The notes: generated by a model not told the origin, from the letters alone. 28,852 bases of DNA from Bin87 sp964347975 (GCA_964347975.1 CAYGAY010000039.1:1-28852), one strand, 5' to 3'; counted from the first letter of the stretch, positions 14,694 through 22,927 are shown. Translations and numbers: made by a program.

Positions 14694-15554
14694 ATGGCCG
14701 CCACACGCTACAGCAAGGTGATTCAGCTCTTGGAGGAGGGAAAGCCGGTATTTGGCACCGGGTTGATCTGGAACGGCAATCTGGACGAAATGATGTATTT
14801 CGCGGACTCCGACTACGATATGGTGATGATCGAGATGGAGCACGAGGGATTATCGTTCAACAACCTCCGCGCGTCGCTCCAGTTCCTGCTCAACCGCAAG
14901 CGCGTGGCGGACGGCGGCAGCCTGATGGCCGATCCCACGCCCGTGGTGCGCATCCCGCCCAATACCCGGGAGCAGAACCAGTGGGTCATCAAGCAGGCGC
15001 TGGATACCGGAGTGTATGGCCTGATCCTCCCGCATCTTGACACGGTGGAAGGGGCGATGTCGGCGGTGCAGGCGGCGCGGTATCCGCAGGTTCCCGGAGC
15101 GGCCGATTTTGAACCCCACGGCGAGCGCGGATGGTGGCAACGCATCGCTCCGCGCTACTGGGGCCTGTCCGCGTCTGAATACTACGACGCCGCCGACCTG
15201 TGGCCGCTGGACCCCGATGGCAACCTGCTGCTAATGGGCATCGTGGAGGAGCCCACCGGCGTAGCCAACCTGCCGGACATCCTGCGTCAGGTCAAGGGCA
15301 TCGGAGCCGTCTGGGCCGGCCCGGGCGATATGTCGGTGGCCCTGGGACACCGGGGCAATGCGAACCACCCCGAAGTACAGGAAATGCTGCTGCGGATCCT
15401 GGGGATTTGCAAAGACGCCGGCGTACCCTGCGCGGTGGGCTGCACCGCAGCGGAAGTGCCCATGCGACTGGAACAGGGGTTCAGCATCCTGATTACCGCG
15501 CCGACGCGGACGGCCGGGGGGTTGGAGGAAGGGCGGAGGATTGCGGGGAGATAA
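14694..15554 (+). CDS. HpcH/HpaI aldolase/citrate lyase family protein
   Basis: A 286-residue class II aldolase-type TIM barrel, expected to make or cleave 2-keto-3-deoxy sugar acids or hydroxy-keto acids using a divalent metal. The base/substrate segment DYDMVMIEMEHEG holds H50; PVVRIP carries the substrate arginine R86; the metal ligands are the glutamate of GIVEEPTGV (E185/E186) and D212 in WAGPGDMS. The protein is longer than HpaI (about 260) because of an insertion at about 138-178 containing ERGWWQRIAPRYWG, as in the subgroup with HGERG-type loops. AAGGAGG lies 8 nt upstream of ATG 14694. A decayed paralogue precedes it and a palindromic repeat follows the stop codon. Substrate unknown. 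Confidence 0.9.
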   Translation: MAATRYSKVIQLLEEGKPVFGTGLIWNGNLDEMMYFADSDYDMVMIEMEHEGLSFNNLRASLQFLLNRKRVADGGSLMADPTPVVRIPPNTREQNQWVIKQALDTGVYGLILPHLDTVEGAMSAVQAARYPQVPGAADFEPHGERGWWQRIAPRYWGLSASEYYDAADLWPLDPDGNLLLMGIVEEPTGVANLPDILRQVKGIGAVWAGPGDMSVALGHRGNANHPEVQEMLLRILGICKDAGVPCAVGCTAAEVPMRLEQGFSILITAPTRTAGGLEEGRRIAGR

Positions 15555-15584
15555 CCGCCGGTCATCAGTTCTCAACGACGGCAA

Positions 15585-15607
15585 GGGGCGGGTTTGAAAC
15601 CCGCCCC
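15585..15607. repeat. Palindromic repeat in convergent junction, copy 1
   Basis: Arms GGGGCGGGTTT and AAACCCGCCCC meet at a central G. The right arm runs into the stop codon of the minus-strand Uma2 gene. The same core, extended, lies at 19345-19375. It could act as a bidirectional transcription stop, although no U-tract follows on either strand. Confidence 0.75.
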
Positions 15608-16278
15608 TACTGCAAGTCAAAAATGTACTCGCGGACGGCGAAGGAAAAGCCGGGCAGGACGTCTTCTCCGTCCAGCGTTTCGGGGTTTTCCAGCATCTCC
15701 GGTTCCGGCTGACCGGCGCGGTAGATATAGACCCGACGCTGGCGCGGGTCGATCAGCCAGCCCAGGCGCGCGCCGCCGTCCATCCAAAGCTGCATCTTGC
15801 GCTGCAAAGGGCGCAGGTTGTCGCTGATGGAGCGGATTTCCACTACAAAGTCGGGGGCGCCGGGGAAGACGGTTTCACGCTCTCGCTCAGTGATGGCGTC
15901 GTATCGTTCCTGGGTAACCCACGCGGCGTCGGGGCCGCGGAGCGCGCCGGTGGGCAGACGAAAGCGGCTGGTTTGGGACAGGTTAACTCCGCCGTTGGCC
16001 CGTCTCCAGATACCCAACTCAACGGCCATCTCAGTCTCGTGACGGTTTCCTCTCAGTCCAACCATAGGCAGAATCACCAACTCCCCGGCTTCGTTGATTT
16101 CCATCTCGTAGTCATCGTTCTCCACGCAGAACTCGATGAACCGGGCCGGGAAATCGTCGGCCCGGAAATCGATGCCCAGGGCGGCAAGGCGGAGGCGGAT
16201 GGCGCCGGGGGGTTCGGCTCCGTCGTCGCCGGCCGTCGGAAAGGCAGTTACAACCTGCTCTTTGGGTATGGTAGTCAT
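15607..16278 (-). CDS. Uma2 (DUF820) family PD-(D/E)XK protein
   Basis: A 223-residue restriction-endonuclease-fold protein of standard Uma2 layout. The putative catalytic residues are D117 in RGPDAAW, E147 in DFVVEIRS and K161 in LQRKMQLW, followed by the signature strand LGWLIDP (172-178). A 45-residue acidic N-terminal extension precedes the core. It lacks the coiled-coil tail of the copy at 3888-4712. ATG 16278 (minus strand) follows by 3 nt the original TAG of the decayed TM/coiled-coil gene upstream; GGAA is a weak ribosome site. Nuclease activity has not been defined for the family, so the function is unknown. Confidence 0.88.
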   Translation of the reverse strand: MTTIPKEQVVTAFPTAGDDGAEPPGAIRLRLAALGIDFRADDFPARFIEFCVENDDYEMEINEAGELVILPMVGLRGNRHETEMAVELGIWRRANGGVNLSQTSRFRLPTGALRGPDAAWVTQERYDAITERERETVFPGAPDFVVEIRSISDNLRPLQRKMQLWMDGGARLGWLIDPRQRRVYIYRAGQPEPEMLENPETLDGEDVLPGFSFAVREYIFDLQ

Positions 16279-16281
16279 GGT

Positions 16282-16678
16282 CTATTCCGGCTGGCGGTCA
16301 GGGTTGCCGTTGGAGCGCTCCCGTCGCAGTTCCGCAATTTCCGCCCTGAGGTTGGCAACTTACTGCTGCAAGGAACGAACCGCAGCGTCATCGTTCCGGT
16401 TCCGGCTGTTGCTGAGGACAGCGGCAACTATTTCCTGGTTATGGCCAATAGTGGCAGCTATCATCGCTATCGTTTCCTGATGGCGGCGCTCCGCGTTGGC
16501 GTCCTGCTCGCGACGGACACGCTCGCTCTCGGCGCGCGCCTCTTCGCGCTCCCTGCGGCGTTCTCTGATGTCAAAATAGCCGGATAACACTTGGGGCAAC
16601 TCCCAGCGCCGCGAGCATAATGGCGATGTACGCTCCTGCTTGCAGGTAGGTCAGGAGAGTCCATTGCTCCACCGCCAT
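16282..16678 (-). pseudogene. Broken TM + coiled-coil membrane protein gene
   Basis: Reading from ATG 16678 gives MAVEQWTLLTYL, a hydrophobic helix (AGAYIAIMLAALGVA) and PSVIR, then a stop in that frame. In another frame the sequence continues as YFDIRERRRERE and a long charged coiled coil (EARAESERVRREQ, AERRHQETIAM). Removing one G near 16581 (CGGCTA to CGCTA) joins the two parts as SVIRYFDIRER. A second lesion is an in-frame TAA at 16360-16362, after SLQQ, where CAA (Gln) would be expected; the frame then continues VANLRAEIAELRRER to TAG at 16282-16284. Repaired, the protein would be about 131 residues. Two lesions argue for real decay, though one could be a sequencing error. Confidence 0.7.
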
Positions 16679-16696
16679 TGTACCCTAGCTGCCCGG

Positions 16697-17635
16697 TTAC
16701 GGTACGGTGGGGCCGCGCAGGTAGTTGAACAACGGCGCGTCGGAGCCGATGATGAGGGTGTCCTGCTGGCCGATGATGCGCTGGTAGGATTCCAGGCTGC
16801 GCAGAAAGGCAAAGAGTTCCGGATTCTGGGTCAAGGCATCGGCCAGGATGCTGATCGCCTCGGCTTCGCCTTCACCACGGATGCGGTTGGATTCTTCCTC
16901 GGCGCCGGCCAGAATTACGTCGCGCTCGCGGTCGGTATCGGCGCGGATCTTGCGGTCCTCCTCTTCACCCTGGGCGCGGAAACGGGCGGCGATACGGTTA
17001 CGCTCGGCGCGCATCCTGGTAAAGATGGACTGAGTGACGGCTTCGGGGAAGTCGGCGCGCTTGATGCGAACGTCGATCATGTCAATGCCGAAGTTGTCCC
17101 TCTCGATGTTGTCGCGGACTTCCTGGAGCACCTCGTCGAGGATTTCAGTTCGGGTTTCCTGCCCTTCAACCAGGGGCAAACCTTCCTCGTCGAAGACGGG
17201 GGCGCCGGTTTCGTCAACCTGCGGTTTGGCGCCGATGATGTCGGTGCGGTCGCGCAAGGCCACCCGGTCGCGCAGGGTAGAGGTGACGATGTCGCCGAGG
17301 CGGCTGCGGGCGTTGCTCTCCGTTTGCAGGGTCTTGCGGAACTGCACCGGGTCGATGATCCGGTAGCGGGCGTAGATGTCGATCACCAGGTTTTCCTTGT
17401 CCTGGTCGGGCATTGACACCGGCGGGGCGTCAATGCGGAGGATACGCTTGTCCAGCCGGACCACGGTGTCCACGAAGGGAGCCTTGGCATTGAGGCCGGG
17501 GGCAGTGCGGGTACCCACCACTTCACCGAAGCGGAGGATGATGACCTGTTCGGTTTCGTCAACCACGTAGAGGGCCTGACGCAGCAGCACCAGAGCAACG
17601 ACGATGACGATGGCAGCGATTATAAGGTTGCGCAT
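16697..17635 (-). CDS. hflC: HflC, SPFH-domain FtsH regulator subunit
   Basis: A 312-residue inner-membrane protein with one N-terminal anchor (about 3-20, IIAAIVIVVALVLL) and a periplasmic SPFH/prohibitin domain starting VDETEQVIILRFGEVVG. The segment MIDVRIKRADFPEAV and the long helix with RMRAERNRIAARFRAQGEE and RGEGEAEAISI are typical of HflC, as is the end FLRSLESYQRI. HflC and HflK form a large membrane cage around FtsH and modulate degradation of membrane proteins. CGGAG precedes ATG 17635. The gene lies 47 nt downstream of hflK, in the usual K-C order, and is probably cotranscribed. Confidence 0.95.
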   Translation of the reverse strand: MRNLIIAAIVIVVALVLLRQALYVVDETEQVIILRFGEVVGTRTAPGLNAKAPFVDTVVRLDKRILRIDAPPVSMPDQDKENLVIDIYARYRIIDPVQFRKTLQTESNARSRLGDIVTSTLRDRVALRDRTDIIGAKPQVDETGAPVFDEEGLPLVEGQETRTEILDEVLQEVRDNIERDNFGIDMIDVRIKRADFPEAVTQSIFTRMRAERNRIAARFRAQGEEEDRKIRADTDRERDVILAGAEEESNRIRGEGEAEAISILADALTQNPELFAFLRSLESYQRIIGQQDTLIIGSDAPLFNYLRGPTVP

Positions 17636-17682
17636 TGCGGAGTTCTCCGGGCGGGTGGCAGTGAGCGAGAGCTACCTGCGGG

Positions 17683-18774
17683 TTACGGGCTGGGGCCGAT
17701 GGGAGCAGGTATGACACTCCCGTTCTGTCCGAGAATGAGCACCGGTTCGGTTTCAGGGTCGACGATTATCTTGGACACCCCGGGGAGGACGTTTTCCAGG
17801 GCCTCCAGGTACAGACGCTGGCGTGTTACCTCCGGGGAACTCAGGTACTCGTTGAGGACGGCTTCAAAGCGGAGGGCTTCACCGCTGGCGGTCAAGATGC
17901 GGGCCTGCCGGAAGGCTTCCGCTTCCTGGACGATACGGGCCGCGTCACCGTTGGCGCGGGGGAGCACGTCCTCGCGATAGGCCTGGGCCTGGTTGATGCG
18001 GGTCTCCCGCTCCTGGCGTCCGCGCAGCACGTCGTCAAAAGCGTCACGCACTTCTTCGGGCGCCTTGACGTCCTGGAGTTGGACCGAGATCACCCCGATA
18101 CCCGCCTGGTACTCATCTAGAATGGACTGGAGCCGGGAGCGGGTGTCGGTTTCCACCGCCTCACGGCCCCGGACCAGCACGTCGTCAATGGAACGCTGGC
18201 CCACCACCAGACGCAGGGCGGCTTCTGCGCCGTCCTTGAGGGTGCGCCCGTCGGGGCGGCCCTCGGGAACGCCGCGAATTTGCTCACCCGGATCGTCCAC
18301 GTTGAAGAGGAAGTTGTTGAGGTTGGTGATGCGGTACTGGACTACCATCTGCACGTCAACGATGTTCAGGTCGCCGGAAATCATCAGGGCTTCGTCAAGA
18401 AAGGGCGTGTTCACGGCGGCTTCGTTGGATCGGAAACCGAGTTCCATGCGGCGGGTTTCGGTGACGAGGAGGACGTCCTTCCGGCCCACCGGCGAAGGCC
18501 ACCACCAGTGCAGTCCTTCTTCAGCGACCGGGCTGCCCTGGACTGCGCCGAAGAGACGCAGGGCGGCGTTTTCACCGGGGCTGATGGTGTACACCCCGGT
18601 GGCGGCCCAGATGATTATGAGCAAGGCAATTACGGCCAGGACCAGGATGCCCAGGTTGCCGCCGCCGAAGCGTCCGCCAGACCCGCCAAACATGCCGCGC
18701 AGGCGGCCCAGCAGTTGCTCCAGATCGAATTCGGGTTGTCGGGGTGGCTGTTGCCCCCCGCCGGGTGTGAACAT
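17683..18774 (-). CDS. hflK: HflK, SPFH-domain FtsH regulator subunit
   Basis: A 363-residue partner of HflC. The cytoplasmic N-terminus is Gly/Pro/Gln-rich (MFTPGGGQQPP), as in known HflK proteins, followed by a transmembrane helix at about 41-61 (LGILVLAVIALLIIIW). The SPFH domain begins TGVYTISPGENAALRLFG and contains the HflK-type GLHWWWPSPVG and TETRRMELGFR. The coiled-coil helix carries RQERETRINQAQAYREDVLPRA-like sequence, and the C-terminus binds near VSKIIVDPE. AAAGGA lies upstream of ATG 18774. Its promoter is likely the extended -10 at 18892-18900. ftsH lies on the same strand about 0.6 kb upstream, beyond one oppositely oriented gene. Confidence 0.95.
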   Translation of the reverse strand: MFTPGGGQQPPRQPEFDLEQLLGRLRGMFGGSGGRFGGGNLGILVLAVIALLIIIWAATGVYTISPGENAALRLFGAVQGSPVAEEGLHWWWPSPVGRKDVLLVTETRRMELGFRSNEAAVNTPFLDEALMISGDLNIVDVQMVVQYRITNLNNFLFNVDDPGEQIRGVPEGRPDGRTLKDGAEAALRLVVGQRSIDDVLVRGREAVETDTRSRLQSILDEYQAGIGVISVQLQDVKAPEEVRDAFDDVLRGRQERETRINQAQAYREDVLPRANGDAARIVQEAEAFRQARILTASGEALRFEAVLNEYLSSPEVTRQRLYLEALENVLPGVSKIIVDPETEPVLILGQNGSVIPAPIGPSP

Positions 18775-18891
18775 TAGTCGGGTCCTTTTCGTGCGTGAAT
18801 AATGAGCCGTTGCAGATTGGCAGCCGTTTTCGCTGTTACGATTGTCGTGACAAGTATCGCGAGATTCGTAAACGCGCCGGATGCCCGCGAC

Positions 18892-18900
18892 AGTATAACA
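18892..18900 (-). promoter_or_regulatory. Extended -10 promoter for hflK-hflC
   Basis: On the minus strand TGT precedes TATACT (five of six) with no clear -35. Predicted start near 18885 gives a leader of about 110 nt. A perfect TATAAT on the plus strand at 18921-18926 might serve the divergent small gene, but no matching -35 or TGn is seen for it. Confidence 0.35.
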
Positions 18901-18987
18901 CTAACATCCGCAGGCTGGTTTATAATGGCGCCGCCGCCGTTTTCAGTATATTTTACGGCAGATCCACCCCAGCGGGATGCAAGAACT

Positions 18988-19302
18988 ATGACCACACCCC
19001 TACAGTTGCAATCCGACCAACCGGGAAACCGGCCCCAACCTCACGGGATCACCGTCAAAATCGGTGAGGACATGGCGCGGGTGCAGGTAACCTGCCCTCA
19101 TCAAAGCGGCCTGATATACGCCGTGCCCGGTGACCGCAGCTGGGTTTGCACCGATGAGCTGCGTCCAGCCCATGCCATGGCCGGGTTTTTCCGAGAGCTG
19201 ACCGCGCTGAAAGACCCGCGCGTGGAGAGCCTGATGCGGGAATGGGGGCTGTATTATCGCAGCCTGCCGCTGGACAGCGCGGAAAACCCGGGCGACTCTT
19301 AA
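18988..19302 (+). CDS. Small hypothetical protein between hflK and ftsH
   Basis: A 104-residue soluble protein of no family I recognise. A polar proline-rich start (residues 1-24) leads into a compact domain, with strands GITVKIGED and ARVQVTCPH, a CxxxxG-type turn, SWVCTDELRP and a helical C-terminus (AGFFRELTALKDPRVESLMREWG). The two cysteines (in VTCPH and WVCTD) are too few for a zinc ribbon. ATG 18988 is chosen over an upstream in-frame extension because that extension runs through the hflK promoter region and a TATAAT element. It is divergent from hflK and convergent with ftsH, separated from the latter by a perfect palindrome. Confidence 0.6.
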   Translation: MTTPLQLQSDQPGNRPQPHGITVKIGEDMARVQVTCPHQSGLIYAVPGDRSWVCTDELRPAHAMAGFFRELTALKDPRVESLMREWGLYYRSLPLDSAENPGDS

Positions 19303-19344
19303 GAACGGGCTTGCGCCCATCCCATCGCGCCGGGGGTACGATAC

Positions 19345-19375
19345 GCCGGGGGCGGGTTTGAAACCCGCCCCCGGC
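19345..19375. repeat. Palindromic repeat in convergent junction, copy 2
   Basis: Fifteen-nt arms (19345-19359 and 19361-19375) form a perfect palindrome around a central G. The inner arms GGGGCGGGTTT and AAACCCGCCCC are identical to the element at 15585-15607; four further pairs (GCCG and CGGC) extend the stem outward. It lies between the stop codons of the small plus-strand gene and ftsH and probably folds as a strong hairpin limiting read-through both ways. Confidence 0.75.
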
Positions 19376-19402
19376 AATTTCGGGCCATGCCGCTCTAAGC
19401 CG

Positions 19403-21397
19403 TCAGTCATCACCCGGCGAGGTTTCGGGTATGGGGTCCAGTGTAACGGCGCTGCCGAAGGACGGGGCCGGGTTGGGCAGCGGGCCGCCCTGAGTTACCG
19501 GGGGCGCCGGCGGAGCGTAAGGTGACGGCGCCGGCGTGGGCCGGGCCGGCTCCGGTTCGGTGCCCGGCGGGTCATCGTTGAATAGCGCTGTTAGCGCGTC
19601 GCCGGAGATGGCTTCGTGCTCAATGAGATATTCGGCGATCTGCACCAATTTGGGCTTGTCGTCGATGAGCAGTTGCTGGGCCTGGCGGTAGGCGGTGTTG
19701 ATAAGGTGGCGGACCTCGTCGTCGATCTCCTCGGCGATCTTGTCCCCGTAGTCACGTTCCTCGCTGATCTCCCGCCCGAGGAACACCATTTCCTCGCGCT
19801 TGCCGAAGGTGCGCGGGCCCAGGCTGGCGGACATGCCGTAACGCTTGATCATGCCCAGGGCGGTCTTGGTGGCCCGCTCGATGTCGTTGCTGGCGCCGGT
19901 GGTAACCTCGTCGAAGATCAACTCTTCGGCCACGCGCCCGCCCATCATAACCGACAACATATCCTGGAACTGGTTCTTGGTCCAAAGATAGCGGTCTTCC
20001 TCGGGCAGCAGAGTGGTGTGACCGCCCATGTTGCCCCGGGAGACGATGCTGATCTTGTGTACCCGGTCGGCGTGAGGCAGGTGCCAGGCCACCAGGGCGT
20101 GGCCGGCCTCGTGATAGGCGGTCATCTCCTTCTCGCGCTGGTTGATGACGCGACTCTTGCGCTCGGGCCCGGCGATGACGCGCTCAATGGCCTCCTCAAA
20201 GTCCTGCATGAAGATGCTGGACTGATTCTTGCGCGCGGCGAGGAGGGCCGCTTCGTTGACCAGGTTGGACAGGTCAGCGCCGCTGAAGCCGGGGGTTTCG
20301 CGGGCGATGACTTCGATCTTGATCTCGCGGGAAAGGGGCTTGCCGGCGATGTGAACGTCCAGGATGGCTTGCCGGCCAGTCACGTCAGGGAGGTCCAGCG
20401 TGACGCGGCGGTCGAACCGGCCCGGGCGCAGCAGGGCCGGGTCCAGGATGTCGGGGCGGTTGGTGGCGGCGATGACGATGATATTGGTGTTGGTCTCGAA
20501 GCCGTCCATCTCGACGAGGATCTGGTTGAGGGTCTGCTCACGCTCGTCGTGGCCCCCGCCCAGTCCGGCGCCCCGGTGCCGGCCAACGGCGTCGATTTCG
20601 TCAACGAAGAGGATGCAGGGGGAGTTGCGCTTGGCTTGCTCGAAGAGGTCGCGCACGCGCGCCGCGCCCACGCCGACGAACATCTCCACAAACTCACTGC
20701 CGGAGATGTGGAAGAAGGGAACGCCGGCCTCGCCGGCAACGGCGCGGGCCAGCAGGGTCTTGCCGGTCCCCGGCGGGCCGACCAGCAGCACGCCCTTGGG
20801 GATCCGCGCGCCCAGTTGCAGGAACCGCTCCGGGTATTTCAGAAAATCAACGACTTCTTCAAGCTCGGCCTTGGCTTCGTCAACGCCGGCCACGTCGTTG
20901 AAAGTCACCGACGGGCGATTGAAGGGCATCATGCGGGCCCGACTGCGCCCGAAGCTCATGGTCTGGTTGTTGGATCCTTGCGCCTGGCGCATCATCAGCA
21001 GGATCAGGCCGCCGAAGAATATCAGAGGCAGGAAGTTGAGCAGGATGCCGAAAACGCTGCCGAAGCCGCTGGAGCCTTTGTACTCCACCTCCGGAGCCGA
21101 CACCTGGTCAAGGACGTTGTTCTCCGCCAACAATTGGATGAGGTCGGTGTTCCTGCCGATGCGGCTGGTGTACTTCTCGGCCTCATCGCCGCGTCCGACC
21201 CGGGGGATGATGGTCAGCTTTTCGCCATCCACGATGATCCGCTCGATCTGGCCGCTGCGGGACTGGTTGAGCACCTGCGTCAGCGAAAGGCGCTCTCCAC
21301 TCCCAAAGCTGGGGATCATGGTGTAGATGATGACGATGACACCGATGATTATGAGAAGGTAGATGAGGCTGTTGCGGACCCAGCGATTGTTGGTCAT
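19403..21397 (-). CDS. ftsH: ATP-dependent zinc metalloprotease FtsH
   Basis: A 664-residue membrane-anchored AAA+ protease that extracts and degrades membrane and short-lived cytosolic proteins. Two helices (about 9-30 and 115-136) flank a small periplasmic domain. The AAA module has Walker A GPPGTGKT (207-214), the pore loop MFVGVGAARV, Walker B CILFVDEID (261-269) and second-region-of-homology arginines in RPGRFDRR. The zinc site is HEAGH (429-433), with D505 in TTGASNDIERAT as third ligand. The C-terminus ends in a low-complexity Pro/Ala/Thr tail (about 610-664) and is not truncated. TAGGAA precedes ATG 21397. HflK and HflC, its regulators, are encoded just downstream. Confidence 0.97.
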   Translation of the reverse strand: MTNNRWVRNSLIYLLIIIGVIVIIYTMIPSFGSGERLSLTQVLNQSRSGQIERIIVDGEKLTIIPRVGRGDEAEKYTSRIGRNTDLIQLLAENNVLDQVSAPEVEYKGSSGFGSVFGILLNFLPLIFFGGLILLMMRQAQGSNNQTMSFGRSRARMMPFNRPSVTFNDVAGVDEAKAELEEVVDFLKYPERFLQLGARIPKGVLLVGPPGTGKTLLARAVAGEAGVPFFHISGSEFVEMFVGVGAARVRDLFEQAKRNSPCILFVDEIDAVGRHRGAGLGGGHDEREQTLNQILVEMDGFETNTNIIVIAATNRPDILDPALLRPGRFDRRVTLDLPDVTGRQAILDVHIAGKPLSREIKIEVIARETPGFSGADLSNLVNEAALLAARKNQSSIFMQDFEEAIERVIAGPERKSRVINQREKEMTAYHEAGHALVAWHLPHADRVHKISIVSRGNMGGHTTLLPEEDRYLWTKNQFQDMLSVMMGGRVAEELIFDEVTTGASNDIERATKTALGMIKRYGMSASLGPRTFGKREEMVFLGREISEERDYGDKIAEEIDDEVRHLINTAYRQAQQLLIDDKPKLVQIAEYLIEHEAISGDALTALFNDDPPGTEPEPARPTPAPSPYAPPAPPVTQGGPLPNPAPSFGSAVTLDPIPETSPGDD

Positions 21398-21465
21398 AGC
21401 GTTCCTACCATTGGCTGTGGCACGTTTGCGTTGGGATGCGAGCGACCCGGCGGAGTTGGGGTATC

Positions 21466-21494
21466 ATATTACCTTTCTGCGGAAATAATTGCAA
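21466..21494 (-). promoter_or_regulatory. Putative ftsH promoter
   Basis: On the minus strand TTGCAA (21494-21489), a 17-nt spacer and TAATAT (21471-21466); an overlapping TATGAT (21468-21463) is an alternative -10. The leader would be about 60-65 nt. Confidence 0.4.
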
Positions 21495-21518
21495 AATCGA
21501 TGGTTCGTGGCATAGGAT
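21489..21518 (+). promoter_or_regulatory. Putative aldo/keto reductase promoter
   Basis: TTGCAA (21489-21494), an 18-nt spacer and TAGGAT (21513-21518). The -35 is its own reverse complement and is shared with the divergent ftsH promoter. Confidence 0.35.
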
Positions 21519-21607
21519 ATGAGCGGTTCTGGTCTTGACTAGGCCGCACATGACGCCAATGCACATCTTTCCCGATCTCAAGACGACCTGCGCAGGACAT
21601 AGTTGCC

Positions 21608-22579
21608 ATGGAATACGCTCAATTGGGCCGTACTGGATTGACCGTGTCCAGGGCCGGGTTTGGCGGAGGCGGCATCGGACAAGTCTGGGGGCCCACCACC
21701 GAAGAGGAAGCCATCGCCGCGGTTCATCGCTCGTTGGAACTGGGCATCAACTTCTTTGATGTGGCTCCGGCCTATGGCGACGGGAAAGCCGAGGAAGCCC
21801 TGGGCAAAGCCCTGGCGGGACGCGCCGAACCCGTGGTGATTGCCACCAAAGTAAGGCTCCGCGAGGACGAGATGGGTGACGCGCGCGGAGCGGTGCGTCG
21901 CTCGGTGGAGGCCAGCCTCCGCCGGCTGCGCCGGGATGCCGTGGACGTGCTTCACGTCCATAACCGCTTCACGGAGCGCCGCGGCGAGGCGCCACACTCG
22001 CTTTCCGCGGAGGACGCCCTGGGGCCGGTGCTCGAGGCTTACCGTGAGGTCCAGCAGGCCGGCATGACCCGGTTCATCGGATTGTCCGCCATGGACCACT
22101 ACGTTCCTACCATGGTTCGGATCATCGAAAGCGGTGAGTACGACACCGTCCTGGCCTACTACAATCTCCTCAATAGAACGGCTCAGGAACCCCCGCCACC
22201 CGGTTTCAACTTTTTTGACAACGGCCAGATAATCCCACTGGCCAAAAGCCTCGCTATGGGCGTGATCGGCATACGCTCCCACGCTGCCGGCGCTCTGACC
22301 GACGCGCTGGACCGGGCTCCCCGAAGGGGCGACGCCTTGATGGAGCAGGACCTGGCCAGCGCGGCCAAGCTTGGTTTCCTCCGGCACGGCTCGATACGGA
22401 CCATGTCACAAGCGGCGATGATCTTCTGCCTGATGAACCCCGACATTCATACTACTGTACCCGGGGTGAAAAACCGCGCCGAAGCCGAGGAAATAGCCGG
22501 ATGCGTGGCCCTTCCGCCAATCCCGACGGCGGATCTGACCCGCCTGCAGGATCTGTACGACCGGGGTTTTCAGGATTGA
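21608..22579 (+). CDS. Aldo/keto reductase family oxidoreductase
   Basis: A 323-residue NADPH-dependent TIM-barrel enzyme of the AKR superfamily that reduces carbonyls on sugars or aldehydes. The catalytic tetrad is visible: D51 in NFFDVAPAYG, Y56, K81 in VIATKV and H118 in VLHVHN. The N-terminal hairpin MEYAQLGRTGLTVSRAGFGG is typical of the AKR12/YghZ-like groups that include galactose dehydrogenase-like proteins. The cofactor-binding end is TTVPGVKNRAEAEEI. ATG 21608 fits the family start; the ribosome site is weak (GGACA). The next gene begins 21 nt after its stop, so they probably form an operon. Substrate unknown. Confidence 0.93.
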   Translation: MEYAQLGRTGLTVSRAGFGGGGIGQVWGPTTEEEAIAAVHRSLELGINFFDVAPAYGDGKAEEALGKALAGRAEPVVIATKVRLREDEMGDARGAVRRSVEASLRRLRRDAVDVLHVHNRFTERRGEAPHSLSAEDALGPVLEAYREVQQAGMTRFIGLSAMDHYVPTMVRIIESGEYDTVLAYYNLLNRTAQEPPPPGFNFFDNGQIIPLAKSLAMGVIGIRSHAAGALTDALDRAPRRGDALMEQDLASAAKLGFLRHGSIRTMSQAAMIFCLMNPDIHTTVPGVKNRAEAEEIAGCVALPPIPTADLTRLQDLYDRGFQD

Positions 22580-22600
22580 AAACCATCCCCATGCAACGCT

Positions 22601-22927
22601 ATGGCCGATGAAGTGCAATGGTCAAATCCGTTTGATGAGGCCGGCATCGAGGAGATGGCCGACTGGATGGCCCCGCACGTCCGCGAGTCTCCCCTGTTCA
22701 GCCTTGGGATAGCCTCCGGCGACGCTGAGTTGCTGGCCGTCCTTCTGGAGCGGTTGATGTCCGAATACCTGGAGTATCGGGAACTGCCCGGCAAGGTTCG
22801 GCGCGAAGGCAACCTGGTGTACTTTTCGGTGGACGACAACGACAATGACCAGTCCGACGCCGTTAACATGAGCGTTCCGCTGTTCCGCGCGCTGATGCTC
22901 CGCCTGCGGGGGCCCGGACGCTACTGA
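22601..22927 (+). CDS. Small acidic hypothetical protein
   Basis: A 108-residue soluble protein of no family I recognise. It appears mostly helical in its first two-thirds (FDEAGIEEMADWM, LLAVLLERLMSEYLEYREL) with a strand NLVYFSVDD and a strikingly acidic loop DDNDNDQSD, ending in a basic stretch RLRGPGRY. The start at ATG 22601 lacks a clear Shine-Dalgarno; its placement 21 nt after the reductase gene suggests cotranscription. Convergent with the nitrilase gene, whose stop lies about 30 nt beyond. Confidence 0.6.
   Translation: MADEVQWSNPFDEAGIEEMADWMAPHVRESPLFSLGIASGDAELLAVLLERLMSEYLEYRELPGKVRREGNLVYFSVDDNDNDQSDAVNMSVPLFRALMLRLRGPGRY

Noticed and set aside
18802..18987. N-terminal extension of the small gene between hflK and ftsH
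   Set aside because: It would span the hflK promoter and a TATAAT element and has no conserved-looking sequence; ATG 18988 is a more likely start.
19616..21538. A 640-codon open frame on the plus strand opposite ftsH
   Set aside because: It is the antisense shadow of ftsH in GC-rich DNA; its composition is low-complexity Ala/Gly/Val/Asp without motifs, while the minus strand encodes every FtsH motif.
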